Shown here piece by piece: positions 49,972 to 63,767 of a stretch of DNA of 64,000 nucleotides. The stretch lies in contig NC_092621.1 in the NCBI RefSeq assembly GCF_047663525.1, positions 15,511,501-15,575,500 of the forward strand. The letters are read 5' to 3'. Origin of the DNA: Anas platyrhynchos (lineage: Eukaryota > Chordata > Aves > Anseriformes > Anatidae). Every line of letters begins with the position of its first letter. Positions within the stretch are counted from its first letter, which is position 1. A program made the translations under genes and the position numbers. The notes beneath the pieces are model-generated. The model was not told the DNA's origin. It saw only the letters and a list, made by a program, of their open reading frames with translations, and did no database searches.

Positions 49972-52900
49972 TCCTCCCAGGAGCCGGGGTGCGCTGAGGG
50001 AGCCAGCAGCGAGTTACAGGAAATATCGTGTGGCCCGACCTCCCGGCTGCTGGGGAAGAACGTGATCGCAAGCCCCACCCTGGGCAGCAGCTCGAAGTCG
50101 GCTCAGTCCTGTGCAGCACAGCGGGCTTCAGCTGGCCTCCTCTTCTTACCCCTTCTTCCCTGCTTACACGGGGAAGCCTTGGACAGGTGGGAGAGGAGGC
50201 TCTGCGTATGTGGCAGCACTGAGGCCGCTCTGCCTCACCGCTGCATCCCCCGAGCCCTCCTCGCTGAGGAGGCTTTTCAAAAGTAGAAGTGCTGCTTATA
50301 GAAATGCCTCGGAAACAAACATTTGCAGGATTAAATCAGGAGGACAAAAAAAAAAACAAACACCTTTGTTATTAGATATTGCCTTTGTGTGAAAGCTAAA
50401 CACGCGACCACACAGGCCAAACCCACTGCACTGTAAACAGGCTCAGCCCCACAGAGCCGCTTGCCATGCACCAGCTTTGTGTTCGAGTCTCGTGTTTTCA
50501 GCTGGTGAGAGACCCTAAACAAGGGCCGTGCTGTTCAGCATGCCTTAGCCCCCTTCCAACCTGCTGGTAGGGCAGCAGCCATGCTGTTTGTGAAAGAGAC
50601 AGGAACGTTTTTTTGGCAAAAGACAGCTGGGAATGGTATACCTGGTGTATCGCCCTCCATTTTCTCATAACTCTCATTTTTGCAGCCATGTCAATAATTC
50701 TCTGTGACATTAGAGGAACACTCAATCTGAACAAATGTATGGCTCTCCATGGGAAAAAAAAAAGTAAAGTTTTGTATTTGGAGGCTGATAATATCTGTAA
50801 TTCTGTGAGTGGCATCAAAGAAGGTTTTCCTGATTCATGCAGGGGAAAAACTCTGGGGAAAATAACAACTGAAATTTCCTGCTACAGATGACATAGGTCA
50901 CAGGTTCACATTTTCTAATGCCTGGAAAGATTACCGTGTGGTGTCTCCCTGAGCTGAGAGAGTGCACCAGCAGCAGGTGGTTTCCATATTTTGCTACCCT
51001 CCACCACTGCCAGTGCCACGCAGGCTGTCTGCTGGGACTTTTTCTAAGACCGAACTAGAAGAATCAGCTCAAGAAGTCCATGGACTCTTCAGCCAGGCTC
51101 ACCTTTGCTCTGGCTCATTACAACAGTTCTTACCATTCCTAAATTTCCAGAGCACAAGATATAAGAAATTGCTAGCCTCAGTGACTTTAATCTATGCTTG
51201 CACTGTCCCGACACCAGTTTTACAGTTCAGCCTCATAATAAATTACTATCGTGCGATCAAACTGACCGGCTGTTACAGCTTTACTTCATAGCTCTTGGTT
51301 CCTGCTTGACACTGTTATCTACCAGGATAAGAGAATAAGGCACCTGCAGAGTACTACACATTCAAATGAGGCTCTACTGTGTTAAGAGGAGAAGATAATG
51401 TGTGCCACTTCACGTATGATTTCGGGGAAGTCGTTTGTGTTGAAATCAACAAGCTGACTCATTACTGGCATTTAATTACAGTGAAAAATCTGTTAAAAAG
51501 TCTAAACTGCCACTAGCAAAGCTAAGACAGCTCGCAGCACCTTAATTAATATGAACCTAGGTAAGGACAAGACTATTAGCAGTGTTAATGTACTTTGACG
51601 TAGCACAAAGAGGAATAGGCTGAATAAAACAGGTGTTACTGAAGAACTAAAGAAATGGCTTCCGTCAGTACTAATGGGGTTTTGTCTCCTCAAAACTGGG
51701 TGCTTTGTGTCCATGAGGGTACTGACACCAAGTATTTTGCTCTGACAAAAGCTTCACACAGGCTCTCCAGATACAGTTTTAAACACCTGGTGCAGACCGC
51801 AAAATTTTCAGTCCAGCAAGAGTGTAGAGCATGCCGAGCTGGAGCAGCGATGGGGTGGGAGAAAAACCAAAGCACCCCGTGCGAGAAATGCAGAGTGTTC
51901 CCAGGTGGCTGCTCAGACACACACACATGTCCTGTGTCACACAAACTGAACAAACGCGAATACCTGCAGGCATTCATTTCCCTGCTGCTGACAAAATGCT
52001 ATGGCATGCTGAATGCAACTCACTTCTGCAGTCAGATTACTCAATTTTAGCTCAAGTTTTACATCTTCTGTGCCTTCAGAGTTCACAGTGACATTTACAG
52101 CTCCAGAACAAAATGAATGCATGTTCAGTTCAATGGGAAAGTACAGCAAGGAAACGATGATTATGGCAGACCCGGAACATGATTTCCACTTTATAGAGGC
52201 TGTGTAATGTGCCAACAATTTAGAATGTTACACCTATTAGAATAGGGCAAAATGTAAACTGAGAAAATAACTCCATTTTATGACATTGAGAAATTCAAAA
52301 TAAAAATAAAGCCAGGAAACAATGGCAAATATTGTGCTATGACTCCACTTAAACACACAGGCAGCCATCCAGCATACAGAGAAAGAACAAGGTAGCCAGA
52401 AATTCTTTTCCCAGAATTGCACTGACATAGTTGACAATGGCATTAGTTGCAATTACGGCTGGAGGAACGTGAAGGCTTTTATTGACATATTCACCTGGAC
52501 TGAATTCAAACCTCAAATGAAAGCTCTAACCTACAGGCAGAAGAATTGCAAATGAGAAGGCAGTCATTCCTCTGCCCTGGGAAACAAAGCAAATTCTTGC
52601 TCTACTCATTTTTAAACTTCTGTCTTGAACTTGTTCTACTTTGAATACTGGAAAAGCTACGTCTGAGAGCAAAGCCTTGAATTTTTGGAGCAGAGGACTG
52701 CAACTTTCTCCATGCTAAAATGCACTGTAAGGTGTCTCACACCTTTCTTCAATTACAGAGGCACAGGCAGGAGTAGACTGCCCTTCTTTAACCCCCTGCT
52801 TGCCCTTGAACAGCTTTCTGCAGTGAAAGGTACGGCACAGGGAACAGCAGACACATGCTTCTGCCCTGCCCGTGTACCTGCACCCCAATCCGAGAAGTCC

Positions 52901-55900
52901 TGTGCAGCGTGCACCAGGGCACCGAGGCCTGACAGCCTCCAGTCTCTGAAGCCGGACTTCCAACAGAAGTGCTGATTACTGGCAAAGAACAAAACCTCCA
53001 ATTCCGTTTGTTAAATCAGGATAAATCATGTTAAAACAACTTTGGACCATTGCTGTCTTCAGCAAGATTTAACTTGAGCCTTTGCTCTCGGCTTACTGGT
53101 AGAAGTAATGGACTTAGACTCTGTTACTTCAGTGCTTCCTATTACTCTGATGAGGCTCACAATAATCAACTTGCAGTAACTATTTTTTTTTCCTAGAAGG
53201 GCTTAAATTGTGAATGAACAGAGAACATAATTTACAATCATACTTTGGACTTCCTAGAGAGATCTCCAATTGCTTGTGTAGGTAACAAAATCCCAAACCA
53301 CGATCTCTTCAGACAGCCCCTATTCTAGACCATGCCTCACACAGACAGAAGGAAAAGAGAAGCACCTCGAGGAGGCACTGGAGCACCCAGTCCCTCCCCG
53401 CAGGCCGATGTCCCTGCATGCTGCCGTGGCTCCTTCTCACTGCCCTGCTGGGGCTCAGGACCCCATGCAGGAGTTGCAGCCCCGGTGGGGGGAGATGAGG
53501 GCACTTGTCCCAGCCTCTGCCACTGCCTGGCACCTAGGGGTGAGGGCCTGAGCCTGGATCCCCTGCTCTCTTAGCGGCCTCCTGAGCAGTAGTTTATTGT
53601 AGACTGGGGTGGAAGCAGAGCTCAGTGGAATAATGCAGGCTTTTGTGCTGGGGAGCAGGCTTCAGGCTCTCCACACCAGGAAGACGAAGGTGTGGTGCCA
53701 GCTCTGTTTCCAGTGCCAAAAGTGCAGAGAAACGCCTCCTTTTTTCTACTGTCTGTTTCAATAAAATGTCCTTTACAGCTATTGCATCTGAAGCAGCTGA
53801 CCCCACAGATACTCTGCAACAGCCAGGCATTTACCTGCAGGTGCCTTTACTGGATTTTAGCTCTTACTGTGGTAGCATCTCTCTTCTCCAATGGAAACAG
53901 CACGGAAAAAGCATGAGCAGAGCCCAGGATTCACCTCACAAACTTTCTTTAGGTCTGCCAGAGTCCTAAATTCAGTCCATCGTTGTCAGTGGACTGGCTT
54001 GGCTGCCAGCAGAGTGTTTACATCGCCTGGGATGTCCAAATTAAAGCCTTTCCATATCTCCAATGTGACTTTAGAAGTTGACATCCTGTTATGGTGGTTG
54101 AGACAAATGACCTATTTCACTGGAAAAATGGACAGAGGGAGAAACAGAGGATATTATTAATCTCCCAGGTCAGGGGAAAAACAAACAAAAAAAAGTGCAA
54201 AGTAAGTCCTTAGGAAGGTGTGGAAGTTGTGAAGTCCCTGTTGTAGCTAGCAGCTACAACACTTCCCCTCTCAACCTCTCTGCCCGTTACAAGCCAGTCT
54301 TACTGCAGAGGAAGACCATGTGAGAGAGGCTCTGAGAGGCCCCGCATGCACTAAGAAGAACAGACAGCGGAGGTTTTCCATGGCTGGCTGCTGCTTTATT
54401 CAGGTGACAACCTGATGCTGAGATATAAAGTGGGAAATAAGAATATTGGTATTTGTGTTTCTTGATAGAACCAATAATTCTGTGTGCTTTCCTATAAAGG
54501 TTCTTTTTTTAAAAGATTTTATTGGCTACATAGCTTAGTCATTCTCCCAAACCAAGCCCAAAATGCGAAGTTTACATCTGTTGTCCACACGCTTTTCCCA
54601 ACTCTGTTTCCCAAAGGGCTTCTCATGACAAGGCTGAGTACCAAAGACCAGGTGTTCCTAAGTTTTGTTGGCATGTTTTTCATTGTAGGCCTTAACTGGC
54701 TTTTTGATGAGACAATTAGCCTGTTAATTTGGATTCCGAAATGCAAAAAACAGACTGTGGGAGGGACTGCTTGCAAACACACCATCGGTGAAAATGCTTG
54801 CTTGTAGAGACAATATCTGACCAGCGGTCTGGTTCAGCATGATGCTTTTTTTCTAACCTACTTCTCCTGAGCCTGAAGGAGCTTGAGACTGGTTTTCAGT
54901 CTACCTGGATTTCCCTAATCTACCTGCATGCCCCTATCTTTTAAACCCCAACGTTGTATGTGTAGGGGCATAACACAAATGACAAATGTTCAATGGAAAA
55001 TAATCAAATCAAGTTTTAAAGAAAAGGTTGTTGCTCTTTTCCACAAACATAAATAAATACAGGTGTTCTGGTCTTACTTGTTGGCTAAAAACATGTTTAT
55101 GGTCACAGGAGACTTACGCAGGGGCAAATGCAAACACAGCCACGGCACGAGGTTATACTAACAGGGGCTGAGAGGAGTGCACGACAGACGTTGCATCAAA
55201 GCGTGAGGATCAACAGACTTGCAACAATTTTACGGGGAATAAACGTGATTTTCCCTCTTTCCTAACCCAAATTCACTGACTGTTAGCATGGCTTGTGAAG
55301 TCACTATCAACCCTGAACTATGATCTCTTGCAGCCACTGGTTGTACCGGGAAATTAAATTTTGCCTTGTAAGCCATCACGCCCACGTTACATCTTCGTTA
55401 CTGAGCTGGCACCAAGGATTTCGGGCTGCCTCTCGTGGTCTCCTGCCTGCCAGGTAACAGAGTCCCTCGCAGCTCTGAGGCCGTGGCGTGGTGTGCTTGG
55501 TTATGCATCCACAGGATCAAATGCACACTTTACCTATGCTCAGCGTAAGTATGGAAGCTGGAGAAGAGGAAAAAGAGCTTCACGACTTCGTTTATGCTTC
55601 TCACAGCCAGAGCTCAGACAGGAGAGGGTTGCTTTGGTGAAGGACCTTCCCTTTCTGAAGGGTGCCGGGGCCCTGATCGTGGCTCTGTGCAGAGCACGAG
55701 ACAGAGTGCTGTGTTTTTACCCCAGGTCCGTGCATGAATTTCCTCACAATGCTTATCCTGCATCAGAGCTGCCAGGCAGCTTGGTGGAGATGGGGAAAAC
55801 CCAGCGAGTGAGGAGCCTTCATCCAAAACACCGGCTTGCCCTGCATTTTTTGATTTGAAGTTCCCCTTCTTATAAAGGGCACAAAAAACTTTGGTGCAAA

Positions 55901-56347
55901 ACTCTACTTAAGATTTTTATTTCTTTTTAAGAGAAATTAAGAAAAAAAATCAATTGTGTGGGGCAGGTTTGGCAGCTCTCTTTCTGGATGACCAGGTGCA
56001 TGAGTTTCACAAATCCAAGAGAAATGGAAAATGCCAACATTTTGAAAAAAATATATAATTTATAATTTGCAAGTCTATTACCTGAAGCAAAACAAGACCA
56101 GGACCATTTCCTCTCTTTTCATTTACATTTTTATAGTTAAATATTACCTACAAGATGTAAAACAGACTATTTAGATTGGAGACTCCTTGGTAAGGGATTA
56201 GTTACACAACAGACGAGTGATTGAAACCTTCCTGCACTACCCAGAACAAATACATTATTAATAAGGATGTTGTTAATGATACACCTGCTTCTGCAGTTCT
56301 TACTCACTAATACCAGGAAGAGTTTTGTGTCTTGTTTGCTGGATTTG

Positions 56348-56375
56348 TTTTTTTTTTTTTTTTTTTTTTTTTTTT
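56348..56375. repeat. poly-T tract
   Basis: Run of 28 T. Confidence 0.95.
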
Positions 56376-56662
56376 GCATTTCACTTAAAGAAACGTGGCC
56401 ACCACCACCACATATTCCTCACTTACAACAAAGGTGATGCTGTTAAATGGGCACAGCGAAGCAAACCCATCTCCCAGATAACTACTTGGGGCTGCACAGG
56501 GCTGGCAGAATACAATTTGACCCCCGAATTGGAAAGACACACCATCAACTTTGCACTGAAACCTCTCCCAGGTTATGCTGACCACTGGAAGTCGGGCAAG
56601 CAAACACTGCCCCGCACTGCGTCTCTGCCCTCAGGCACCCCTGGCCGCGGGCTCCAGCCCAC

Positions 56663-56681
56663 CCCTGGCGTAACGCCAGGG
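56663..56681. repeat. Perfect 19-bp palindrome
   Basis: CCCTGGCGT, one central A, then ACGCCAGGG. It lies in a local GC-rich patch. Confidence 0.95.
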
Positions 56682-57216
56682 CAAGGACGGGGCCGTGCAG
56701 CGGGTACGGGCTGTGGGCTCTGCCGGGAGCCCTGCTCACCACCACAGTCCTTTTGCTCCCTCTTCTCCAATTACCCGATGGTTTCCAGCCCCTCAGACAC
56801 TTGGATGGAACAACGCCGTTGTACGTTTGCACTTGGGGCAGGAAGGAGGTTTACTTTGGCAAGTGAATTTATCGCCTTAGTTCCTCATCGCTATTCCAAA
56901 GCCTGTTTGCTGGCTTTGGAAAGTGGTTTGCAATAACCTGCTCTCTTTCTGTAGTTCTAAAACCCAAACTGCTTCATCATTTCAGGCCAGCTAGCTGGAC
57001 ATGACTGCTATGTCTTTTTTATGAAATTCTCTGCTAGAAATTGCCAGGTTTGAAACAAGCTCCTCTGTGAGCTGTCTTTTTCTTGAAAAACTACATTTCA
57101 TCCCAGCATTCCCCAATCAGCTCTACTTCTTCAGCTTTGAAGAATTTCTCTTTGAACACACTTATCTGGCCCAGCTTCCCTGTTTGGGTTTTGTTTTGTT
57201 TTGTTTCTTGTTGTTT

Positions 57217-57258
<42 letters not shown>
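57217..57258. repeat. (TA)n microsatellite
   Basis: About 20 TA units with a single C interruption near 57227. Confidence 0.95.
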
Positions 57259-57263
<5 letters not shown>

Positions 57264-58199
57264 GCTTAATTAAGGATGTAGTGAGATTAAGCAACACTTA
57301 CAAAGAGTTACACTTACTTACTTGTGAGATAAAGGTATCTGTGCTAAATGTTACCAGCAGGTGACTTGTGGAGATAGGAATAGTAGAGGGAACAAAACAA
57401 GTGTCAGGCAAGAAGTTTTGCTTTGATAAGTTGCGAAGGAATGTAACACCTAATAGCATTAAAATGTATTTCGTGCATGTCACGGGACACTTCTGTTCCC
57501 TGTTTTGATTCTGAAAGCCTAGCAGCTACCTCCTCCAGAAGGCCTGAGTAACACAACAAACCTCACAGCCACTCTCATGGCACAACAGAAAACCAGGCCA
57601 AGCAGGTGATAAACAAAGAGCTTGGTAAAACACTTTCTCCTCTGTGTACCTCTGCAAGTCATCTCCTTCTCCTTTAAGTAGGCCATTAATTTATTCCCCA
57701 AATGCCAGCAAGTATGGGTTTCTTTGGGACAGAAGGAAGCAGAAATACCAAATTCCCTTTGCAAACATGATAGGAGAGTGTTTCCAAACAACGTCTTACA
57801 TACAAATTATTCTGCCACATTTTTTCAAGTCTGGATATATTTCAGAGATTTTAGTAGAAGCTGTTCTCATTACCCAAAGTAAATCTGTGCTCGTTACCTC
57901 TCTAGAAGTAATGATGGCAGTTTGCCATACTGGCTGGAATCTGAGCTGAAAACTAAAGCTTTTATCTCCATCAATAAAGTAACTTCTGCCAGGGAAACTG
58001 GCATGATATCCTTGCCTAAGGAAACGTCATTGGTGCCAGGGAAATAGCCTGTTCTCTACCTCGATCAATACTGCTGCTTTTGAGATGCTTCCCCCGCACC
58101 GTCGGTGTCAGGTGCCATCAGCAGCTCAGCAGCAGAGCGTTCAGCTGTGATCATGTAACTCACCCTCATCTCTGCACTTGAAACCTCTCACCCGTTCGT

Positions 58200-58300
58200 T
58201 GCTCAGGGACATGGTGTAGCACTGGGCTGCTCAGTGCTAGGGTAAAGGTCAGGTGAGGTGGTCCTGGAGGTCTTTTCCAACCCGAGTGTTTCTGCGATCC
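58200..58300 (+). mobile_element. CR1 3' end fragment
   Basis: Plus-strand CR1 tail with CAGGGACATGGTGTAGCAC, then TGGTCCTGGAGGTCTTTTCC and a diverged octamer. Confidence 0.8.
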
Positions 58301-61089
58301 TTCACGGAGGCCCAGGGCACGTGCACTCCGTGTGGCAATGCAAGCAGGCTGACTGGAAGGGCAGTGCTTCTGCAAGCTGGAGGGGTAGAACAACTGGATG
58401 GAGAAAAAAACAGTGCAAAGCAACTCTGCCTTTGGTGTTTTGTGTTCTGGCTTTTCATCAGTGTTTTCCTGTTCAAACCACAAACAAATAAATTTCTGGC
58501 CTTTATCCTCCTCCACCGTCCTCACTTCTCACTCTCAAGTGTTGAACATAACTTTCTGGACAAGCACGCACCTGCCCTTCTGCCCACTGCTGAGACGAAC
58601 GGTCACCAGGCCTACTGCAGCTTCTGTGCTGGCATCGTAGAAGAGTTAGAAGGTACCTAAAGGGGAACGTGGGATTCATCTCACCTTGCCTGCAGCAGAG
58701 CTACCTGCCTCTGCTCCCATTTCAGTCAGCTGCCACCGGGTTAGGGCAAACCGTGGCATGAGAAGTGCAACCCTGTACGGCAGTAGAAGTCTCTTGTGGG
58801 AAGAGCTCCACGGTGATCTGCGCACCACTGCACAGCCTGGCTGGCCCCACGCGGATATAAGGGCAGTCTGTGGTGGTTTGCTGTGAGATGGATCTACGTT
58901 ATTGCCCAACAGATAGCTAGGATGTAAGAGCATGTTGAATTGTTCTTACTGTGGGGAAGTAATGTACAAATTATGTGCATACATTTTTATGGTATGAAGT
59001 TGTAGCAAGCATTTAGTTGCTTATTCGCATTTGATGCACAAGACATACAAAACCTCCACCCAAACATACTTGCAAATCATTCAAACTTTCACCTCAACGT
59101 GTGTCTAGAAGTAGAAAGAGACCTGTCTCTCTGAGGACTAATGAAACAAAAACAGCTAATGCTGAAAGGTTTTGCTAGCTAGAGTATTCTGTACCAGAAC
59201 CCCCCAAGCCCTACCCATGAATCCACAGTAAGACCCAGGGTACAACTGAATGCTTGGTTCTATCCATTATAAAGAGTTAAACGAACAAATAGGTTATTTA
59301 TTGAGGTTACACTGATGGAGCCTTATTACTTGAATCTTATGGTACTCCTTTGTCCCAGAACATTTGCATTTTTAGAGGGGTCCTGACAAGATTTCCTTCT
59401 AAGTTGTTGGCAGGAATACATGAAAAGAAGCTGGTTTTGGCTGTCAGCAATTTAAACTGAAATGTGAACGTGAAACCAGCAGCATTACAAACTTTCAGTG
59501 TCCTTGGTGGACTGAACAGTCTGCTGACGTTAATGACAAAGTGACCCTGAACATTGTGGATGCTGGAAATTCCTTATGCCATCATTATGTCTGACATCTT
59601 TGGCTTTGTTTCTGTACCACAGCTCCTGCACTAAAACTCACAGCTGCCAACTTAGGCTATCGAAAAACTTGTTACGAATGAGCAGCGAGCAGATTAAGGA
59701 AACTACCCCACGCCTCTTCAGGACTCCTTACCGAATGCTGTGCATTCTGGAGGTGAAGAATGTCTAAGATCAAAGTAAGATCAGGTTTACTTGGAAGCAT
59801 GAGGAAGGCTCCAAGGAGAATGCTAACACTCCTTGGGCGAAGGAGTTGTTTCTGTATTGGATATGGCAACACAGCATAAAGCCCGACGTGGGGAGATACC
59901 CCTGCCGTAGCTGCGGTGTATAAATTCACTTCCACAGATTGCTCAATGCAAATGTTTTCAGTCATCAGTGTTTTGATTAAACACATGTTTTTACAAAATG
60001 AAATCTATTTAACACTTCTGTCAAAAGGAATATAGTAAAATTTCTTTTAATTGCTTCTCAATATTCTGAAGATTTCCTTAACATTGCTTAACATAAAAGC
60101 TTTTTTTGCTAAGTAGCAGGATGTCTGGATCTCCTATACATTCAAACACTCCTCCTTCCCTCAGGAAAATTAAATACAAATTCAGGTTACAGAAATAGAA
60201 AGTGATTATATAAGCATCAAAAGAAAGATGTGTGATACACATAAATACCAGTACAATTTACCTTTAATGTTACTCTTCTGTTATAAACAACAGAAAGCCG
60301 TTCTACAGTGCAACATTCAAATTTCAAAAAATTCAATGTAGAAAACACAGAACTGGGGGTACCAATTTAGTGTTTTGAGGAAAATCTTACTACTATTTCT
60401 CTAATGAATGCAAAGGGTACTTCACCCCGACAGCACTTCTTTGCTTCAAAGCAAGGTCTGCCTGCAGCAGGGAAACAAATCCTAACTTGTGGACTCAAAT
60501 TGCCAGTTGATCAAAGCCCACACTATGCAGTGCTTACAGTACAAATTTCTACTGCTGTGAATAAATTTGCATAAGTGACAGAACTTAGATTGGCTCAAAT
60601 AGTTAAACTGAAATGTACTCTTCTGCTGCATTTCATCACTTTGCTTCATTGTGAGAGGGGCTGATGGAGCAGATATATATATATGTATCTGTATTCAAAA
60701 TTAACATTGTACTAACAATTCCTTAGATTAAATTTTAACCCCTTCCCTCTAAGTCTCTTTCTGGAACTTTATTTCCATTAGCAGAGGTAATGTCCATCCA
60801 ATAATAAGCCACTACCAATAGGCTGACCACAAAAAATAAAATTATTTCAATTTAATTCAAACTCACCAACATTTTCTTTGGATAATGGCATCAATTATGA
60901 ATAATTCACTTATCAATATTTGGTTAAAGGCAGACGATCATTAATACAATGTACTTCACTGCAGAAAAAACGGCACCTGTAGTTATGTCAAAATACAGAT
61001 TACATTCTGAACTAGAATATAAATTGATAGAAAATGCATTCTTTCCTTCTGTTAAGGCCAACATGCAATTAAAATAAATTTTATCTTAC

Positions 61090-61119
61090 TTTTTTTTTTT
61101 TTTTTTTTGGGGGGGGGGG
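61090..61119. repeat. T19-G11 homopolymer junction
   Basis: 19 T followed directly by 11 G, then AAGGGGGAGG. Confidence 0.95.
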
Positions 61120-62579
61120 AAGGGGGAGGCTGCGGATTCAAACATTTTTAACTTGGCAATTATGAGAACCTACTTTTTAAGACCGCAATCCATTAAAATC
61201 AGCACAACCACTTCCTTCGACTTTAAGTTGTAAGACTTGAAAATATGTGGAAATAGTTTCAATTGGTGTATGAAATGTATGAATTAACAGTAGTATTTTA
61301 GTGATATGTATTGCACATTGTGCATGAAGTTACCACCTTGAGTAAACAGTTTTTTTGTGTGTAATTCACATACTTTTATATTTCATATTAATTCAAGTGT
61401 GATGCTGCGGTAAAGCACAAATTCATTAAGACACATTTTTAGGGTTGTTTTATTTTTGCTATGCTTTTTCTACACATGGCAAATATTACTGCATAGCTGG
61501 AAAAATCAATGCAGTTGAAATGCACTGGTAAGAAAATGTTAGGAAGTTTGTTTGTAATAGGGAGGTGCATCTCCTAGGTGACGTGGGCTGAAACAAATAT
61601 TTGACTTCTTTTTTTCTTTAACCTGGCTACCCACAAACTGGGCGTCACTTTACGTTAAAAAGCTGTCCACGGCCTGAGATAAAGTTGTCTAAATGTCAGG
61701 AAGAGGCACAAGATTAACGTGCCTGTCTGGAGAGGGACTGACAGAAGTCACACGTGACAGGTGCTTGCTGCTTTCCTCAATATATTCATTTCTTTGGTAG
61801 AACTGCTAGAAATGCAGAAGAGGAGTATGTGCATTTTTAAAGTACTGAAGGAGTACCCCATTATCCGATCTTTAAACACAGCTAGAAAGAGAAATGAATT
61901 CAAGTAAGAATCAAGCATCTTATGGTACAGTACCAGTCTGAAGGACTGATGGGGGATATAGTTACCAAAAATGTTAAATGAGAATCTTAAAATGAGAAAG
62001 TGTTATTTTTCCACGTTATTCCTATGCACATTTAACTCTGAAACAAATCTGGATAAAGCCCAAAACTCTATGCGTATATTATGAAACAAGAATATATAAC
62101 TTTTTACAGTGACTTGTACCCACTCTTGCACAAAAGATTTTTATTACTGGCATTTCACAACCTGTAGTTTAAAACACAGAACAAACAGGCAGACTATTCT
62201 TGTTGAGGGAAGGCACAGTTTGAGATGGTGTAACATTTTCCATGCATTGCTGAGTGTGCTGCAGAGAACCTTTACAACTTTGCACAGAAGGTCCCTGGTA
62301 CCCATTAAGCCAGTCAGCACAGGTCATATTTTCTTATTTTTAGTACTTTTTACTAATATGTATTTACTAACGTAAATGTAGTATAATTTAAGTAATGCTA
62401 AACATAAACACATCACCTGATCTTTGCACCCTTTGATAAAGTTCAGCACCTGATAGCCTATCTATGCTTTTCCATGGAATTACTCCCTTTTGTCAGCTAT
62501 TCATCAACTGGGGAAATTAATACCCCATCTCCTTAGCAGGCAACGGAGCTCAGTGAAACAAAACCAAAAGCAACCCCTC

Positions 62580-63100
62580 GCCCCTCAGCCTGTACTCACA
62601 GAAGTGCTCCAGCCCCTGCTCATGCTCCTGGCCCTCCTCTGGACTAGCTCCAACAGCTCCGTGTCCTTCTTGTGCTGGGGGCCCCAGAGCTGGGTGCAGG
62701 ACTCCAGGTGGGGCCTCATGAGGACAGTGAGATGGTGAATCACCTTGCTCAGCCTTCTGTCCTTACTGCTCTTGGTGCAGCCCAGGACAGGGTTGGCTTT
62801 CTGGGCTGCAAGCACACATTGCCAGCTCACGCTGAGCTTTTCTTCAACCAACACCCCCAGGTCCTTCTCCTCAGGGCTGCCCTCAATCCATCCTCTGCCC
62901 AGCCTGTATTGGTGCTTGGGATTGCCCTGGCCCAGGTGCAGGACCTTGCACTTGGCCTTATTGAACCTCATAAAGTTCCCACAACCCCACCTCTCAAGCC
63001 TGCCCAGGTCCCTCTGGATGGCATCCCTGCCCTCCAGCTTGTCGACCACACCACACAGCTTGGTGCCACCAGCAAACTCGCTGAGGTTGTACACCAAAAA
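62580..63100 (-). mobile_element. CR1 internal fragment (reverse-transcriptase C-terminal part)
   Basis: Minus-strand ORF of 170 codons at 63097-62585, with [39 protein letters not shown] and [15 protein letters not shown]. This is CR1 ORF2 downstream of the catalytic motif. Neither the 3' end octamers nor the polymerase core are present, so both ends are truncated. Confidence 0.92.
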
Positions 63101-63739
63101 CTAGACAAGAACTAAACTTTTACTTTGTGACTTTTTCTGAAACTTTTTTTTTTTTCCTGAAATTTCTATTTCAGTGTAATAATAATGCATTTTATTTTGC
63201 AGTAAGGATGATGTTGCACTTCAGGAAAAATGCTATGTATGTACGGTAGTAAGACCAAACTCACATTTTAAGCAATTTTTATTTTCTTATACCTTCCAGA
63301 ATCTTCTGTAAAGCTTACACATCATTGTAATTAGCAAGTTTGCCTTTAAACAGTCCTTAAATATTTACTAGAATTCCTTAGTTCCAAATTAAATATTCAT
63401 AATTAATGTATTTTAAATCAAGCACTCTTGTTGACTCACATAACATTGTAATCAAACTGTCTTCTTTCCGTTGTCTAATTGTCTGCAAACTGAGTATCCA
63501 GCAACTACAGAAGAACAGAATTTAGTGTAAACACTGTATTATGGCAGTTCGTATTGAATGAGGTGCAGATTCACAGCTTCACTTTTTGAAGTAAAAAAAA
63601 GCATTTAAAAAAACAAACAAACAAACAAAAACTACTGAATACAAGAGTCCAGCAGAAAAACAAATAAATCACCTCAAAAGGCTAACTGATGTTTTTCAGA
63701 AGTGGCACACACTGCTATGCTATAATACTTAGCATCTAT

Positions 63740-63767
63740 ATAGTACTTTGTGTTTTTAAAGTGCTAT
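63740..63767. repeat. Imperfect inverted repeat, possible ancient repeat tail
   Basis: ATAGTACTTT, an 8-base spacer, then AAAGTGCTAT: a 10-bp stem with one G-T type mismatch. The surrounding text resembles the 3' region of old amniote interspersed repeats, but the family is not identified. Confidence 0.5.

Noticed and set aside
54484-54807. 107-codon plus-strand ORF with hydrophobic stretch
   Set aside because: Considered as a membrane protein exon (for example TMEM267), but strand and sequence do not fit.
55361-55858. 165-codon plus-strand ORF
   Set aside because: Begins with TTG, with no recognisable domain and no splice context. Likely chance.
56325-56936. 203-codon plus-strand ORF
   Set aside because: Its start is a translated poly-T tract and its middle is the palindromic GC patch. 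No domain seen.
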